64,000 nucleotides of DNA, taken from Massilia sp. 9I (GTDB lineage: Bacteria > Pseudomonadota > Gammaproteobacteria > Burkholderiales > Burkholderiaceae_D). The DNA is taken from contig NZ_LR733275.1 of assembly GCF_902506415.1 (NCBI RefSeq), positions 1,586,448-1,650,447 on the forward strand, in the 5' to 3' direction. Positions 52,037 to 63,103 of this stretch are shown one piece after another. A program made the position numbers and the translations under genes. How positions within the stretch are numbered: position 1 is the first letter of the stretch; every line of letters begins with the position of its first letter. The notes beneath the pieces are model-generated. The model searched no databases. It had not been told where the DNA came from and worked only from the letters and a program-made list of their open reading frames with translations.

Positions 52037-55000
52037 AGCTTGTCCACGCAGCGGAACTGTTCCAGCACGGCGCGGCGGAACGGGTTGACGACGCTGTTCG
52101 CGGTGAGCTCCAGCCCGGCCTTGCGGCCGTCGACGTCGAAGGTCACCTTGTAGCGCTCACCCTGCGGCGTCGGCTCGACGACCGCCTTATCGAGCATGCG
52201 GAACCAGGCCCATGGACCTTCCGTGTGCATGCTGGAACGGGCACTGGCCGGCGTCACGTCCAGCTTCACCTGTCCGCCGCCCTTCCCGCTCGGGAGCTGG
52301 AACGAGGCTGGCGCCAGCGCGCTCGGCGCGGCAGTCAAGACCTGGCCGTCGATGTCGAGCACCAGCTTGGCGATATTCGGATCGAGCGCCACCGGCTTCA
52401 GGTCGAAACGCATCGAGGCCTGGCGCCCGCCATTCGCAAAGAAGGCGTCGCGGATACGCGCCGCCCGCTGGAATTCGTCGAGGGTCCCCTGGGGGATGCC
52501 GAGCGAGCCGTCGTTGGCGGTGGCGCGCCAGGTCCAGCGGGAGCCGCCCATGTCGACGTATTGTGCGAGGTTTTTCTGGAAGAAGTCGTCGATCAGGCCG
52601 CCCGGTCCGAACAGGCGGCCGAAGTCGTCGGCGGTGACGTCCTGGCTTGAGGTGCGGACCACCGGATAGCGTCCGGCCACGGCCTGGCGGCAGAACTGGG
52701 CGGGGCCGGCGGTCCACAGCGTGTTCAGGCGTTCGCGTTCGCTGCCCGAGGTCAGGCCCGCGCCGCCGCTGTCGATCGACTTCAGCATGCCGCCCAGCGG
52801 TGCCGGGGCCCCGTCGGCTTCCAGCTTGACCTTGGCCAGCGCATCGCCCGGCGGGGGTGGGGTGCCGGTGCGCTTGGCGCTGGCGGCACTGTCCATGTAG
52901 ACGGCGACGTCCTTCAGCATGGCCAGCTTCTGGTCTAGCGGCGGCGGTGTGCCCGCCGTCATGCGGTGCAGGTCGTCGAAGTGCTCATCGACCGGATTGG
53001 TTTCCTTGCCCGCGGCGGCGCTGGCGTCGGGCGCGCTGCCCATCGCGCTTTCCAGCTTCTTCTTGTAGGCGCTGAACTTGCCCATCACCTTAGCCGCCGC
53101 AGATGGCAGCTTCGGCGCCTGCGCGGAGCCGAGCGTGGTCTCCTTGCCGGCCGCGATCAGGAATTTGCGCAAGGGCGAATCTGCGCCCGCCAGCAGGTTG
53201 GTGATGCGCGCGCCCTGCTCCAGGTTGTCGAAGGGACGGACTGTGACGTCGGCCAGCAGCGCGTCCCACTGGGCGATGTAGTCGTCATAGTAGAGCTGCA
53301 GCACCGCGGCGCGCACCTGGTCCTGGTTGTCGGCTTGCGACGCTTCCTGCTGCGCCAGCACCCAGCGTTCCTTTTCGACGTCGGCCACGGCCTCCTCGGT
53401 CGCCTCCAAAAACTTGGCGTAGCCGGCCACCGAGAACATGCCGTTCACGCCGCGCGTGATCGGTTCTCCACTCTTGCGCACAAAGACGGTGGCTGCTTCG
53501 CGTCCGCCGGCGCTGGTCGGGCTGAACTCGGGCAGCTTCTCGCGCATCAGCTGGCGTTTCACCTGGTTGTAGACGCGCTGCTGCAGCGGCATGCGGGCCA
53601 GCGCCAGGCGGGTGTCGGCGATCAGCGACTGGTTAAGTTCCGGCATCGCCTGCCCGTGCCGGAAGTTCTCCATCAGGGCCAGCTCGTGCGCGGCCAGCGA
53701 CAGGCGCTGCTCGTCGCTGGCGCCCTTCAGGTTGCGGTCGTCGTCCAGCGCGGCCCAGGCGGCGATCGATTCGGCGTCGAAGTGCTTGGGGTCGCCCAGC
53801 ATCAGGTACACGCGCAGCACCTCGTACAGATACTCGGCGTTGTTGGCGTCGTTGCGGCGCAGCTGGGCTTCCATGCGCTGCTGCAGGCGCGGCAGCAGGG
53901 TATCCTGCAGCAGCTTGCGGTAGGCGATGCGCGCGGCCTCGCCCAGCTTGTCGCCCTGGTACAGACCGAAGCGGTTCAAGAGCGGCACGCGCTTGTCGCT
54001 GTCCTCGTAACCGCCCGGCAGGCTGCGCGCCGCGTTCAGCACCGGCAGTAGTTCGATCGGCGAGGCCTGGGCCGGCAGCGCGGCCACCTGTTTGGCGATC
54101 GCTTTGGTGCGCTCGGCCATGTCGGCCACGTAGGCCTGGTTGCGCAGGTAGCTGGCGATCATGCCGGCAGTACCCAGCACGAACAGCACCGAGATGCCGG
54201 CCACGGCGCCCCACTGAAGCAGGCGGCGGCGCTGTTCCAGTTTGTGGTTGACGCCCGCCAGCTCGGCTTCGGGGAAGATCACCTGCTGCAGCAGATTGGT
54301 GATGAAGTAGCTGCGGCCGGTGGCGCCGTTGGCCGGCACCGCCTGGCGATCCAATCCAAAGGAAGCAGCCATCGCGCTCATCACGCGGTCGAGCGGGCTG
54401 CCCTCCTGGGTGCCGCTGCTGAAGTAGACACCGCGCAGCAGGGCCTGGGCTTCGTAGCGGTTGGATGCGAATACGTCATTCAGGAAGCGCCCCAGCACCT
54501 CGCCGAGGCCGGCGAACTGCTGCGGGAAGCTGTAGACCAGCGCGCGCTTGTAGGGATCGCGCTCCTGCTGCATGCGCGCCAGCACGCGCTCTTGCAGGCG
54601 CTGTTCCAGCAGGCGGAACTCTTCGGGGAAGGCGGCCAGCGCCGCATCGGTGCCTTCGTCCTTGGCCAGCGCGAAGGTCGTGCCCCAGACCTGCGCGCGC
54701 TCCTCGCGGCCCAGGCTGTCGAAGTATTCGACGAAGCCGGCCAGCAGGTCGCACTTCGTCACCAGCACGTAGACCGGAAAGCGTACGCCAAGCTGCTCGT
54801 GCAGTTCCTTGATGCGTTCGCGGATCGCCTGGGCCTGCGACGAGCGCCAGATGTCGTCGCCCTGCAGCAGGTCGGACACCGACAATGTGACGATTACGCC
54901 GTTGACGGGACGGCGGCGGCGGTACTTGCGCAGCAGCTGCAGGAAGCCGGTCCACGCCGCTTTGTCGGCCTCGCCATGGCTGTCCTGGGTCGTGTAGCGG

Positions 55001-55563
55001 CCGGCGGTATCGAGCAGCACGGCTTCGTCGGTGAACCACCAGTCGCAGTTGCGGGTGCCGCCGACGCCCTTGACGCCGCCTTTGCCCAGCGTGTCGGCCA
55101 GCGGGAACTTCAAGCCCGAGTGGGTCAGCGCCGTGGTCTTGCCGGTGCCGGGCGCACCGATGAACATATACCAGGGCAGCTGGTACAGGCCACCCCTGCT
55201 GCCGTCCTTGCCTTTGCTCTTGCGCAGGACGGCGATGGCTTCTTGCATGCGCTTGTTGAGCTGGGCAACCTCGAGCGCGCCTTCTTCCGGCACTGGCGCC
55301 GCGGCGGGCGTGTCCTCGCCCGCCATGCTCTTCATCAGGCGGCGATTGGCCAGGTGGGCCTGCAGCTTGCGCCAGCCGAACCAGCCCGCCCAGGCCAGGA
55401 ACAACAGTCCGATGATCGTCCAGCGCACCGTCTCCGACGCAAAGGGCGCGCTGCCGTCGAAACTCAGCAGCGGCGCTTCGAACCAGACGATCAAGGAAAG
55501 CAGCAGCACGCCGATAAAGGCCAGCACAGGAGGTTTGACCAGCCATTTGAAGAACTTTTTCAT
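52033..55563 (-). CDS. tssM: TssM (IcmF), T6SS inner-membrane complex ATPase
   Basis: A 1,176-residue inner-membrane protein. Transmembrane helices lie at about 12-28 and 47-65. A cytoplasmic NTPase domain has P-loop GAPGTGKTT and Walker-B-like LLDTAGRY. A third helix at about 440-460 is followed by the large periplasmic domain (500-1176) that contacts TssJ and the outer membrane. Length and motif order are standard. It lies 25 bases downstream of tssL. Confidence 0.96.
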   Translation of the reverse strand: MKKFFKWLVKPPVLAFIGVLLLSLIVWFEAPLLSFDGSAPFASETVRWTIIGLLFLAWAGWFGWRKLQAHLANRRLMKSMAGEDTPAAAPVPEEGALEVAQLNKRMQEAIAVLRKSKGKDGSRGGLYQLPWYMFIGAPGTGKTTALTHSGLKFPLADTLGKGGVKGVGGTRNCDWWFTDEAVLLDTAGRYTTQDSHGEADKAAWTGFLQLLRKYRRRRPVNGVIVTLSVSDLLQGDDIWRSSQAQAIRERIKELHEQLGVRFPVYVLVTKCDLLAGFVEYFDSLGREERAQVWGTTFALAKDEGTDAALAAFPEEFRLLEQRLQERVLARMQQERDPYKRALVYSFPQQFAGLGEVLGRFLNDVFASNRYEAQALLRGVYFSSGTQEGSPLDRVMSAMAASFGLDRQAVPANGATGRSYFITNLLQQVIFPEAELAGVNHKLEQRRRLLQWGAVAGISVLFVLGTAGMIASYLRNQAYVADMAERTKAIAKQVAALPAQASPIELLPVLNAARSLPGGYEDSDKRVPLLNRFGLYQGDKLGEAARIAYRKLLQDTLLPRLQQRMEAQLRRNDANNAEYLYEVLRVYLMLGDPKHFDAESIAAWAALDDDRNLKGASDEQRLSLAAHELALMENFRHGQAMPELNQSLIADTRLALARMPLQQRVYNQVKRQLMREKLPEFSPTSAGGREAATVFVRKSGEPITRGVNGMFSVAGYAKFLEATEEAVADVEKERWVLAQQEASQADNQDQVRAAVLQLYYDDYIAQWDALLADVTVRPFDNLEQGARITNLLAGADSPLRKFLIAAGKETTLGSAQAPKLPSAAAKVMGKFSAYKKKLESAMGSAPDASAAAGKETNPVDEHFDDLHRMTAGTPPPLDQKLAMLKDVAVYMDSAASAKRTGTPPPPGDALAKVKLEADGAPAPLGGMLKSIDSGGAGLTSGSERERLNTLWTAGPAQFCRQAVAGRYPVVRTSSQDVTADDFGRLFGPGGLIDDFFQKNLAQYVDMGGSRWTWRATANDGSLGIPQGTLDEFQRAARIRDAFFANGGRQASMRFDLKPVALDPNIAKLVLDIDGQVLTAAPSALAPASFQLPSGKGGGQVKLDVTPASARSSMHTEGPWAWFRMLDKAVVEPTPQGERYKVTFDVDGRKAGLELTANSVVNPFRRAVLEQFRCVDKL

Positions 55564-55588
55564 TGCGGGTACCGTCTGTCTCGGATGG

Positions 55589-56911
55589 TCATGGCGCCGT
55601 GGACGGCATCAAGAGGGTGATCTCGACGCGGCGGTTGCGGGCACGGTTGGCGGGACTGTCGTTGTTCACCAGCGGCGCGGAGTCGCCGCGCCCCTCGACG
55701 CTGTAGCGGTCCTCGGGTCCGGCCCGCTCCGCCAGCAGGTCGCGCACGGCGGTCGCGCGCGCCTTCGACAGTTCGTAGTTCGACGGGAAGCGCGCCGACA
55801 GGCCGGGCCGCGTGTTGTCGGTGTGGCCCACCACGATCACCTTGCCCGGCACCGCTTTCAAGGCTTCGCCGATGCGCGCCAGCAGCGGCAGGTAGGCGCT
55901 GGAGACCTCGCCGCTGCCCGAGCCGAACACGCCGTCGCCACGCAGGGTGACCACCGAGCGGTCGGCGGTTTCGACCACGGTCACCAGGCCCTGCGCCACT
56001 TCCGGCGCGAGGAAGCCGGCGATGCGCGCCGGTCCCGGCTTGGGCGGCGGGGCCACGGGCGCCTGCGCGGTCTTGAGCGACAGCAGGCTGGCAAAGACCG
56101 GGTCGGAGGCATTGCCGAGGCGGTAGCCGAAGAACATGTGCAGCAGTACCAGCAGGCCCGCGGCGACGGCCGCCAGGATCCACACTGGCACCATGCGCCA
56201 CAGCGGCTCGCCCTTGCCGCTGGCGCCCTTCCAGTGCACCGACAGCTCCGTCTCCGCCGGTGCGTGCTGCTGGGCGATCAGGCCCTGCAGGCGCTCGCGC
56301 AGCTGCTCGAGCTGCGAGCGGCCGTTGTCGATCACGCGGTAGCGCCCTTCCAGGCCGAGCGCCAGGCACAGGTACATCAGTTCCAGCGCCGGCAGGTTGT
56401 TTTTCGGGTCCTGCGACAGCTTCTGCAGGATCAGGAAGAACTTCTCGCCGCCGAAGGCCTCGTTGTGGAAGGCCACCAGCAGGCTGCGGCTGGCCCAGAC
56501 CCCGCCGCCGCCCCAGGGCGTCGACGAGATGGTTTCGTCCAGCAGCGTGCACAGGGCATAGCGTGCGGCAGCGATCTGGTCATGCTGGACCTGGGCCGCC
56601 TTCGCGGACGCCTCGAAACCCTTGATGGCCTGGACCAGCTGCATGCGCAGACTCTCGACATCCGGGTGCGTGGCCATATGGCGTAGCGGCGTCACCAGGT
56701 CGAGCAGCGGATTGGCGGCGCGCACCAGCGGATTCAGGCCCTCGCCGTGCAAGGTGGCTGGACCCGTGGTGGCGGCGCGTGGCTGGCCGGGCGGCGGCGA
56801 CGCCGGCGCGGGCGGTGCGCCTGATGAGGGCGTGCGGCGCCCGCCCGGCGCCGGCATCAGCATGGTGCGGTCGGGATCCTGCATCGGGTTGATCGGTTGG
56901 TCGGCGCTCAC
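55589..56911 (-). CDS. tssL: TssL (DotU-OmpA fusion), T6SS membrane complex
   Basis: A 440-residue protein. The DotU domain (about 60-235) has ALCTLLDETISSTPWG and FHNEAFGGEKFF. A single transmembrane helix lies at about 250-270 (ILAAVAAGLLVLLHMFF). A C-terminal OmpA-like peptidoglycan-binding domain (about 325-440; VVGHTDNTRPG, ELSKARATAVRDLL, NRARNRRVEI) makes it an 'evolved' TssL. The GTG start at 56911 has GAGGA eight bases upstream. A Pro-rich N-terminus of 45 residues precedes DotU. Confidence 0.95.
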   Translation of the reverse strand: MSADQPINPMQDPDRTMLMPAPGGRRTPSSGAPPAPASPPPGQPRAATTGPATLHGEGLNPLVRAANPLLDLVTPLRHMATHPDVESLRMQLVQAIKGFEASAKAAQVQHDQIAAARYALCTLLDETISSTPWGGGGVWASRSLLVAFHNEAFGGEKFFLILQKLSQDPKNNLPALELMYLCLALGLEGRYRVIDNGRSQLEQLRERLQGLIAQQHAPAETELSVHWKGASGKGEPLWRMVPVWILAAVAAGLLVLLHMFFGYRLGNASDPVFASLLSLKTAQAPVAPPPKPGPARIAGFLAPEVAQGLVTVVETADRSVVTLRGDGVFGSGSGEVSSAYLPLLARIGEALKAVPGKVIVVGHTDNTRPGLSARFPSNYELSKARATAVRDLLAERAGPEDRYSVEGRGDSAPLVNNDSPANRARNRRVEITLLMPSTAP

Positions 56912-56929
56912 GGTGCAGTCCTCATGGCC

Positions 56930-58261
56930 TTATTTGCGGATCGCCCAGAATTCCATCTGCAGCCCTGGGTACTCGTTCGGGATGTGCATCGCGAAGCCGA
57001 CCGAATTGGCCAGCATCTTCCAGTTCTCGCCAGTCTTGTCGAGCTCGAAGTAGGTGTAGCCCGCGTGGAAAGGCAGCTGGCGCGGCGCCACCGGCAGCGC
57101 GCGCAGGGCGACGCCCGGCAGCTGCAGGTTGACCAGGTCGCGGATCTTTTCGATCGAGCCGATCTTGACCATGGCCGGGAAGCCGCTGCGCACCGCCTCC
57201 GGCGGCATGTGGGCATTCACCGCCAAGACAAACGTCGCGGAGCGCAGCAGCTCCGGATCGGGCAGCACCGCCACCCGGATGCCGAACTGGCGCTCCTCCA
57301 GCGTGAGGGCCAGGGCGCGGGTGTCGACCACCATCGACAGCGCGGCGCGCACATCCTCGATCAGCGGCGCGAAGCTTTCGCTCAGGCGGTCGTGGCGATA
57401 CACGGGATACGGCGTGGCGCGCTTGTCGGGGCGGCTGAAGGTCGCCAGTTCGCCGGCCAGCTGGGCCAGTTCGCTGTACAGGCGCTCCGGATGCAGGCCG
57501 GTGGCGCCCGCCAGGTGGGCGAACAGCGGCGTGCTGCGGTTCAGCAGCTGCAGCATCAGGAAGTCGACGATCTCGGCGGCGCCGGCCACGCCCGGCTGGC
57601 TCAGGCGCCCGGCCAGGGCCTGGGCGCGCTGGTTCAGCAGGCCGACCAGTTCATCGGCGAAGCTTGATAGGCGCGGCGCCGCGCGGAAGTCCATGCACGG
57701 CGGGCAGTAGGCGGGATCGAGCACCACCCGGTTGTCGGGACGGCGCTCGACCACGCGGCCGATGCCCAGCGTGGCATAGGCATTGACCACGTCCTTTTCC
57801 AGGGACACGCGCAGGCGCAGGCTGCCGACCTGCATCAGGGCGCTGTTGTCGAGTCCATTGCTGTCCATCGCCTCGTAGTCGACCGGCCGGTGGCGCGCGA
57901 AGTTGTCGCCACCGGTGTCGCCATCGGTTTCGACGATGCCCTGGCGGCGTAGCGGCAGCGCCAGCACCACCAGGGCGTCGCGCGCATCCTCGGGGATGTC
58001 GAGCGGCTCGGGCAGCGCATCGTCCTGCGGCAGGTTGAAGGTGGTGCCGTCCGGGAGCACGCCGGCGCAGGCCAGCAGCGCCAGCTTGCCCTGCGCAAGC
58101 AGCTGCTCGTCGATCGCCAGCCGGGTGAAGCCCCAGGCGTAGGGCCGCATGCCGGCGACGCGGTTCTCGATGGTGTTGTGCAGGTAGCGGTCGTGCTGCT
58201 GCAGGTGCTGCGGCTGCAGCAGCATCCCTTCCGACCAGATGACTTTACTGTTCCAGGACAT
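56930..58261 (-). CDS. tssK: TssK, T6SS baseplate-membrane connector
   Basis: A 443-residue protein of standard length. Family landmarks are VIWSEGMLLQPQHLQQHDRYL at the N-terminus, WGFTRLAIDEQLL, and a C-terminal YTYFELDKTGENWKML segment. TssK trimers link the baseplate to TssL/TssM. It starts 30 bases after the tagH stop. No tssJ gene precedes it, although tssJ often sits here. Confidence 0.96.
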   Translation of the reverse strand: MSWNSKVIWSEGMLLQPQHLQQHDRYLHNTIENRVAGMRPYAWGFTRLAIDEQLLAQGKLALLACAGVLPDGTTFNLPQDDALPEPLDIPEDARDALVVLALPLRRQGIVETDGDTGGDNFARHRPVDYEAMDSNGLDNSALMQVGSLRLRVSLEKDVVNAYATLGIGRVVERRPDNRVVLDPAYCPPCMDFRAAPRLSSFADELVGLLNQRAQALAGRLSQPGVAGAAEIVDFLMLQLLNRSTPLFAHLAGATGLHPERLYSELAQLAGELATFSRPDKRATPYPVYRHDRLSESFAPLIEDVRAALSMVVDTRALALTLEERQFGIRVAVLPDPELLRSATFVLAVNAHMPPEAVRSGFPAMVKIGSIEKIRDLVNLQLPGVALRALPVAPRQLPFHAGYTYFELDKTGENWKMLANSVGFAMHIPNEYPGLQMEFWAIRK

Positions 58262-58291
58262 ACGGTTCGCCGTTTCTGATTGTAGTAATGA

Positions 58292-59731
58292 TCAACGCCG
58301 CGCCTGGCGCAGCAGCTGGACCTGTTCTTCGTAGGCCGCGGCGAAGGCTTCGCCGAACAGGCGGTGGAAATCGCTGTCGGCCTCCCTGGCCAGGTCGGTG
58401 TACAGCTCGACCATCCGGTCCCACATCTTGGCCTTGCGGTTCGACGACAGCATCTTGTCCATCACGCTCGGCACGTCCAGGCGCGCCTCTATCGCCGCCG
58501 GGTCGAAGCGCTTCAGGACGCCCGCCAGCGCGGCGCGCATGCCGGCCATGATCGCCAGCTCGTGCGCCTTGAGGTCATCGAACGCGTTGGCGAAGGCGCG
58601 CTGCGCCGGCATATAGCCCGGCATGCTGCCGTTCACCATCTGCGTCAGGGCGCTGTCGGCATCGGGGAAGAACTTCAGCGGATTGTTCGCCTGCGACGAG
58701 ATCATCGTCATGTCCAGGCGGCTCTCGCGCTTGGTCATGGCGCGTCCCATCAGCACGCTCATGGTGCCGGCGGTGGCTTCGCGCAGCATGGCGCCGGCCA
58801 GCTCGGCGATCTCCTCGGCGCTGCGGCGGGTGTTCAGTTCTTCCAGCCCGAGGCCGCGCATCAGGGCGCGGATCACCGGGTCGTCGGCAGCACTGCCGCC
58901 GCGTGGCGCAGCGGCTTGCGGCACAGGCTGCGGTGCAGGCGTCGGCAGTGGCGCAGGCGGCGCGATCGCGGTCGCCTCGGCCGGCGCCGGTGTCGGGGGC
59001 GGCGGCGCGCTTGGCGCCAGGGTCGGGGCCGGTGTCGGCGCCGGCGTCGCCTGCATGCGCGGCGGCAGGAAGTCCGCCAGCGGATCGTAGTCGTCCGGGA
59101 TCGCCATCGGTCCGCTGGCGACGGGCGCGACGACCGGCGCCGAGGGCAGCTCGGACGCGGGGAACGGCGCCAGCTCGGGCGGCACGTGGTCGCTCTCCGC
59201 GCCGCGCCAGGCCGGCTCGGGAGGCAGGGGCGTCGGCGCACTGCCGAACAGGTTCAGGCCGAGCGGATCGAAGCTGGGGTTGAGCGGATCGCCGCCGACG
59301 TCGAGGATGCCGGCGCCGGCCAGTGAATCGTCCGGATTGGCCGGCAGCGCATTGGTAGGTGGCGGCGCCACGGTGATGTCCTGCAGCGGCGACGGCGCCA
59401 GCGTCGGCGCCGCCTCGCCGGCCACGCTCGCCACCAGCTGGTAGTCGCCGATGGTGATGCGGTCGCCATCGGCCAGCGCCACATGGCGTCCGGGCCCGAC
59501 TGGACGCTCGTTCACCAGGCTCGGATTGCTGCCGACGTCGACCAGGCAGTAGGCGCCGTCGCGGAACTCGATGCGCGCATGCACGCGCGAGATGTACTTG
59601 CCCGGATCGTCGAGCACCAGCTCATTGCCCACCGCGCGGCCAAGCGCCCCGCCGAGACGGTCGAAGCGCCGGAACAGCGGCTGGCTGGGTGCGGCATCGC
59701 GGTAGCTGTGGACACTCAGCGTGAGAGACAT
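58292..59731 (-). CDS. tagH: TagH, FHA-domain T6SS protein
   Basis: A 479-residue protein. The FHA domain spans about 20-100 (GRAVGNELVLDD, ISRVHARIEF, SNPSLVNERPVGPG), binding phosphothreonine. A 170-residue Pro/Ala-rich linker leads to the C-terminal T6SS-FHA domain (about 280-479; LMRGLGLEELN, NNPLKFFPDADSAL, YEEQVQLLRQARR). In T6SS it is the phospho-target that triggers assembly. ATG 59731 has AGGAG five to six bases upstream. First gene of the run tagH-tssK-tssL-tssM-tagF. Confidence 0.93.
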   Translation of the reverse strand: MSLTLSVHSYRDAAPSQPLFRRFDRLGGALGRAVGNELVLDDPGKYISRVHARIEFRDGAYCLVDVGSNPSLVNERPVGPGRHVALADGDRITIGDYQLVASVAGEAAPTLAPSPLQDITVAPPPTNALPANPDDSLAGAGILDVGGDPLNPSFDPLGLNLFGSAPTPLPPEPAWRGAESDHVPPELAPFPASELPSAPVVAPVASGPMAIPDDYDPLADFLPPRMQATPAPTPAPTLAPSAPPPPTPAPAEATAIAPPAPLPTPAPQPVPQAAAPRGGSAADDPVIRALMRGLGLEELNTRRSAEEIAELAGAMLREATAGTMSVLMGRAMTKRESRLDMTMISSQANNPLKFFPDADSALTQMVNGSMPGYMPAQRAFANAFDDLKAHELAIMAGMRAALAGVLKRFDPAAIEARLDVPSVMDKMLSSNRKAKMWDRMVELYTDLAREADSDFHRLFGEAFAAAYEEQVQLLRQARR

Positions 59732-59790
59732 ACGACTCCTGGGAAGTGGACCGGACCGCGCCGCAGGCAACACCTGTTGGTTATCAAACA

Positions 59791-59818
59791 ATTATACATT
59801 TGCATATTATTTATACAA
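59791..59818 (-). promoter_or_regulatory. Sigma-70 promoter of the tagH-tagF operon
   Basis: On the minus strand TTGTAT and a consensus TATAAT are separated by 16 bases. They lie in the AT-rich gap between the kinase stop and tagH, about 60 bases before the tagH ATG. This implies the T6SS structural genes can be transcribed independently of vgrG and the kinase. Confidence 0.7.
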
Positions 59819-59832
59819 TATGTGCCGATGGC

Positions 59833-61308
<1,476 letters not shown>

Positions 61309-61324
61309 TTCTTCCTTTGCGGCC

Positions 61325-62203
61325 TTACTCTTCCAGCATCTTCAGCGCGCTGGCCAGGCTGGTGCGCATGCGGTTGAACGAGCGTCCCAGGCCGCTGATC
61401 TCGTCGTTACCCTTGACCTCGAATTCCTGGGCTTCAAACTTGCCCATGCTGACCTCGTCGGCGACCAGCGCCAGGTGCTTGATGCGACGCGTCACGAACA
61501 GGTGCACCATCACGTTCAGGGCCACGAACACCACCAGGAACACCCCGAACAGCGAGGCCATGAAGGTCTTGAAGATCTGGTCGGCCCTGGCCAACGGCAC
61601 CGCCATCGGCACCGAGATCACCTGGGCGCCGACGATTTCGTTCAGCTTCCAGCCGAAGCCGTTGTTCGGGCCGTAGATGTCGACCATGGTCTTGGGCGCC
61701 GCCGCCGCGGTGGTGTGGCAGCCGAGGCAGACCGGATCCTTGATCTGCAACGGGCGTGCGATGTACAGGCTGCGGCCGGTCGCGGTATCGCGCTCGCCGA
61801 TGAATTCCTTCATGTCGGCGGTGCTGCGCAGCTTGTTGACCACGTCGACTTCCCAGTCCGAGGCCTTGTCGCGCGGATTGGTCGGGTTCAGCGTCGCTTC
61901 CTTGTACGAAAAGTCCGGATAGGACTTGAGAACGGTGTTCAGGCTCTCCACCGCCGAGTACGAGGGCACCGACTGCGGGTGGAACTCGAATTTCATCTGG
62001 TTGCGCAGCAGCGGCGCGATCTGGGTCGCGGTGTAGCCGCGCACGCTCTTGGCCGCTTCCAGCAGCAGGCGTGCGTTCTGCAGCGTCTCCTCCCTGGCGC
62101 TCTGCTTGAGCAGGCGGTCGGCGACCACGCCGGCGGCAAGGAAGCCGACAGCGAAGATGGACACGAACACCAGGTTGAACTTGGCGGCAATCGAAAGCTT
62201 CAT
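61325..62203 (-). CDS. Membrane sensor with heme-c (DUF3365/Tll0287-like) domain and HAMP
   Basis: A 292-residue protein. TM1 is at 10-29. A periplasmic domain of about 180 residues contains a c-type heme motif CLGCH (Cys159, Cys162, His163). TM2 is at 214-236, and a HAMP-like helix pair is at 237-290. DUF3365 domains bind heme covalently and are thought to sense redox state or gases. There is no output domain after HAMP, so the signal must pass to a partner, plausibly the kinase encoded next. AGGAGA precedes the ATG. Confidence 0.88.
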   Translation of the reverse strand: MKLSIAAKFNLVFVSIFAVGFLAAGVVADRLLKQSAREETLQNARLLLEAAKSVRGYTATQIAPLLRNQMKFEFHPQSVPSYSAVESLNTVLKSYPDFSYKEATLNPTNPRDKASDWEVDVVNKLRSTADMKEFIGERDTATGRSLYIARPLQIKDPVCLGCHTTAAAAPKTMVDIYGPNNGFGWKLNEIVGAQVISVPMAVPLARADQIFKTFMASLFGVFLVVFVALNVMVHLFVTRRIKHLALVADEVSMGKFEAQEFEVKGNDEISGLGRSFNRMRTSLASALKMLEE

Positions 62204-62239
62204 GACATCTCTCCTGAAAATCTGTAATGGGCCGCTGCG

Positions 62240-63097
62240 TCAGAACAGCGACGTGGCGGCGCCCGGACGGGCCGGCGGGTGCAGCGCCGCCTTCCAATCG
62301 GCCTGCTGCCCGAGAACGCGCTCGAGCTGCTTGCGGAACTCCGCATCCAGCAGGCGCGTGCGGAAGCGGGGAACGAAGGATTTCACGCCGGGCAGGCGCG
62401 CCGTCAGCCAGGGCTCGACATCGGCGAAATCGGCCTCGCGCTCCTTGCCGGGCGCCGCCTTGCCGGCATTCGGCAGGTTCGGCACGCGCGCCAGGCGGTC
62501 ACGAAAAGCGGGCGGCATGGCCGTGATATAGGTGCGCGGCGGGCGCCCCGCCACGGGCTGCGGCTTGGCCGGATCGACTTCGGCATAGCCTTCGGCGGCT
62601 AGCTTGAGCGGCGCGCCGGCGCGCCCCTTGTCGACCTTCGCGGCCTGCTGGGCGCCCTCTTCCGCAAACACCGCATCGCGGCCGTCGCCCGCGCTCCTCA
62701 CGATCGTCGAACCGTTCGCCAGCGTGACCTGCAGCGCCGGCGTGGCAACCCGCGCCGGGGTGTCCGCCATCAGCTTGACCCAGCCCTGCAGCAGCGCCAG
62801 TTCAAAGGATTTGCCGCCGGGCGGCAGCTCCAGCACCAGCACGCGGGTCTGCGGGCCCAGCGCCAGGATGGCGTTCGGGCCGGCCTCGATCTGGGCGCCG
62901 GCGGCGCCGGTTTCCAGGATGTCGTCCTTCTGCACGGCGATCCCGGGGCCGGCCTTGTAGACGGCCGCGCCGCGGACCAGGCGCAGCGGCTGCTCGGCCA
63001 GGGTCAGCACCGCGCGCGGCGCGGCCGGCGCCTGGGCCTGGACGGTGGCCGCGAGCAGCAGCGGCAGGCAGGCGAACATCAAACGAATACGCATCAT
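62240..63097 (-). CDS. Periplasmic FecR-like protein
   Basis: A 285-residue protein with a signal peptide at about 1-21 (FACLPLLLAATVQA). A FecR-type beta domain follows (VQKDDILETGAAGAQIEAGPNAILALG, LQGWVKLMAD, LQVTLANGSTIVRSAGD). The C-terminal 100 residues are basic and Pro-rich, ending PPARPGAATSLF. FecR-like domains often serve as envelope signal relays. It lies six bases after vgrG and 36 before the heme sensor gene, so it likely shares their transcript. Confidence 0.82.
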   Translation of the reverse strand: MMRIRLMFACLPLLLAATVQAQAPAAPRAVLTLAEQPLRLVRGAAVYKAGPGIAVQKDDILETGAAGAQIEAGPNAILALGPQTRVLVLELPPGGKSFELALLQGWVKLMADTPARVATPALQVTLANGSTIVRSAGDGRDAVFAEEGAQQAAKVDKGRAGAPLKLAAEGYAEVDPAKPQPVAGRPPRTYITAMPPAFRDRLARVPNLPNAGKAAPGKEREADFADVEPWLTARLPGVKSFVPRFRTRLLDAEFRKQLERVLGQQADWKAALHPPARPGAATSLF

Positions 63098-63103
63098 GGG
63101 CCT

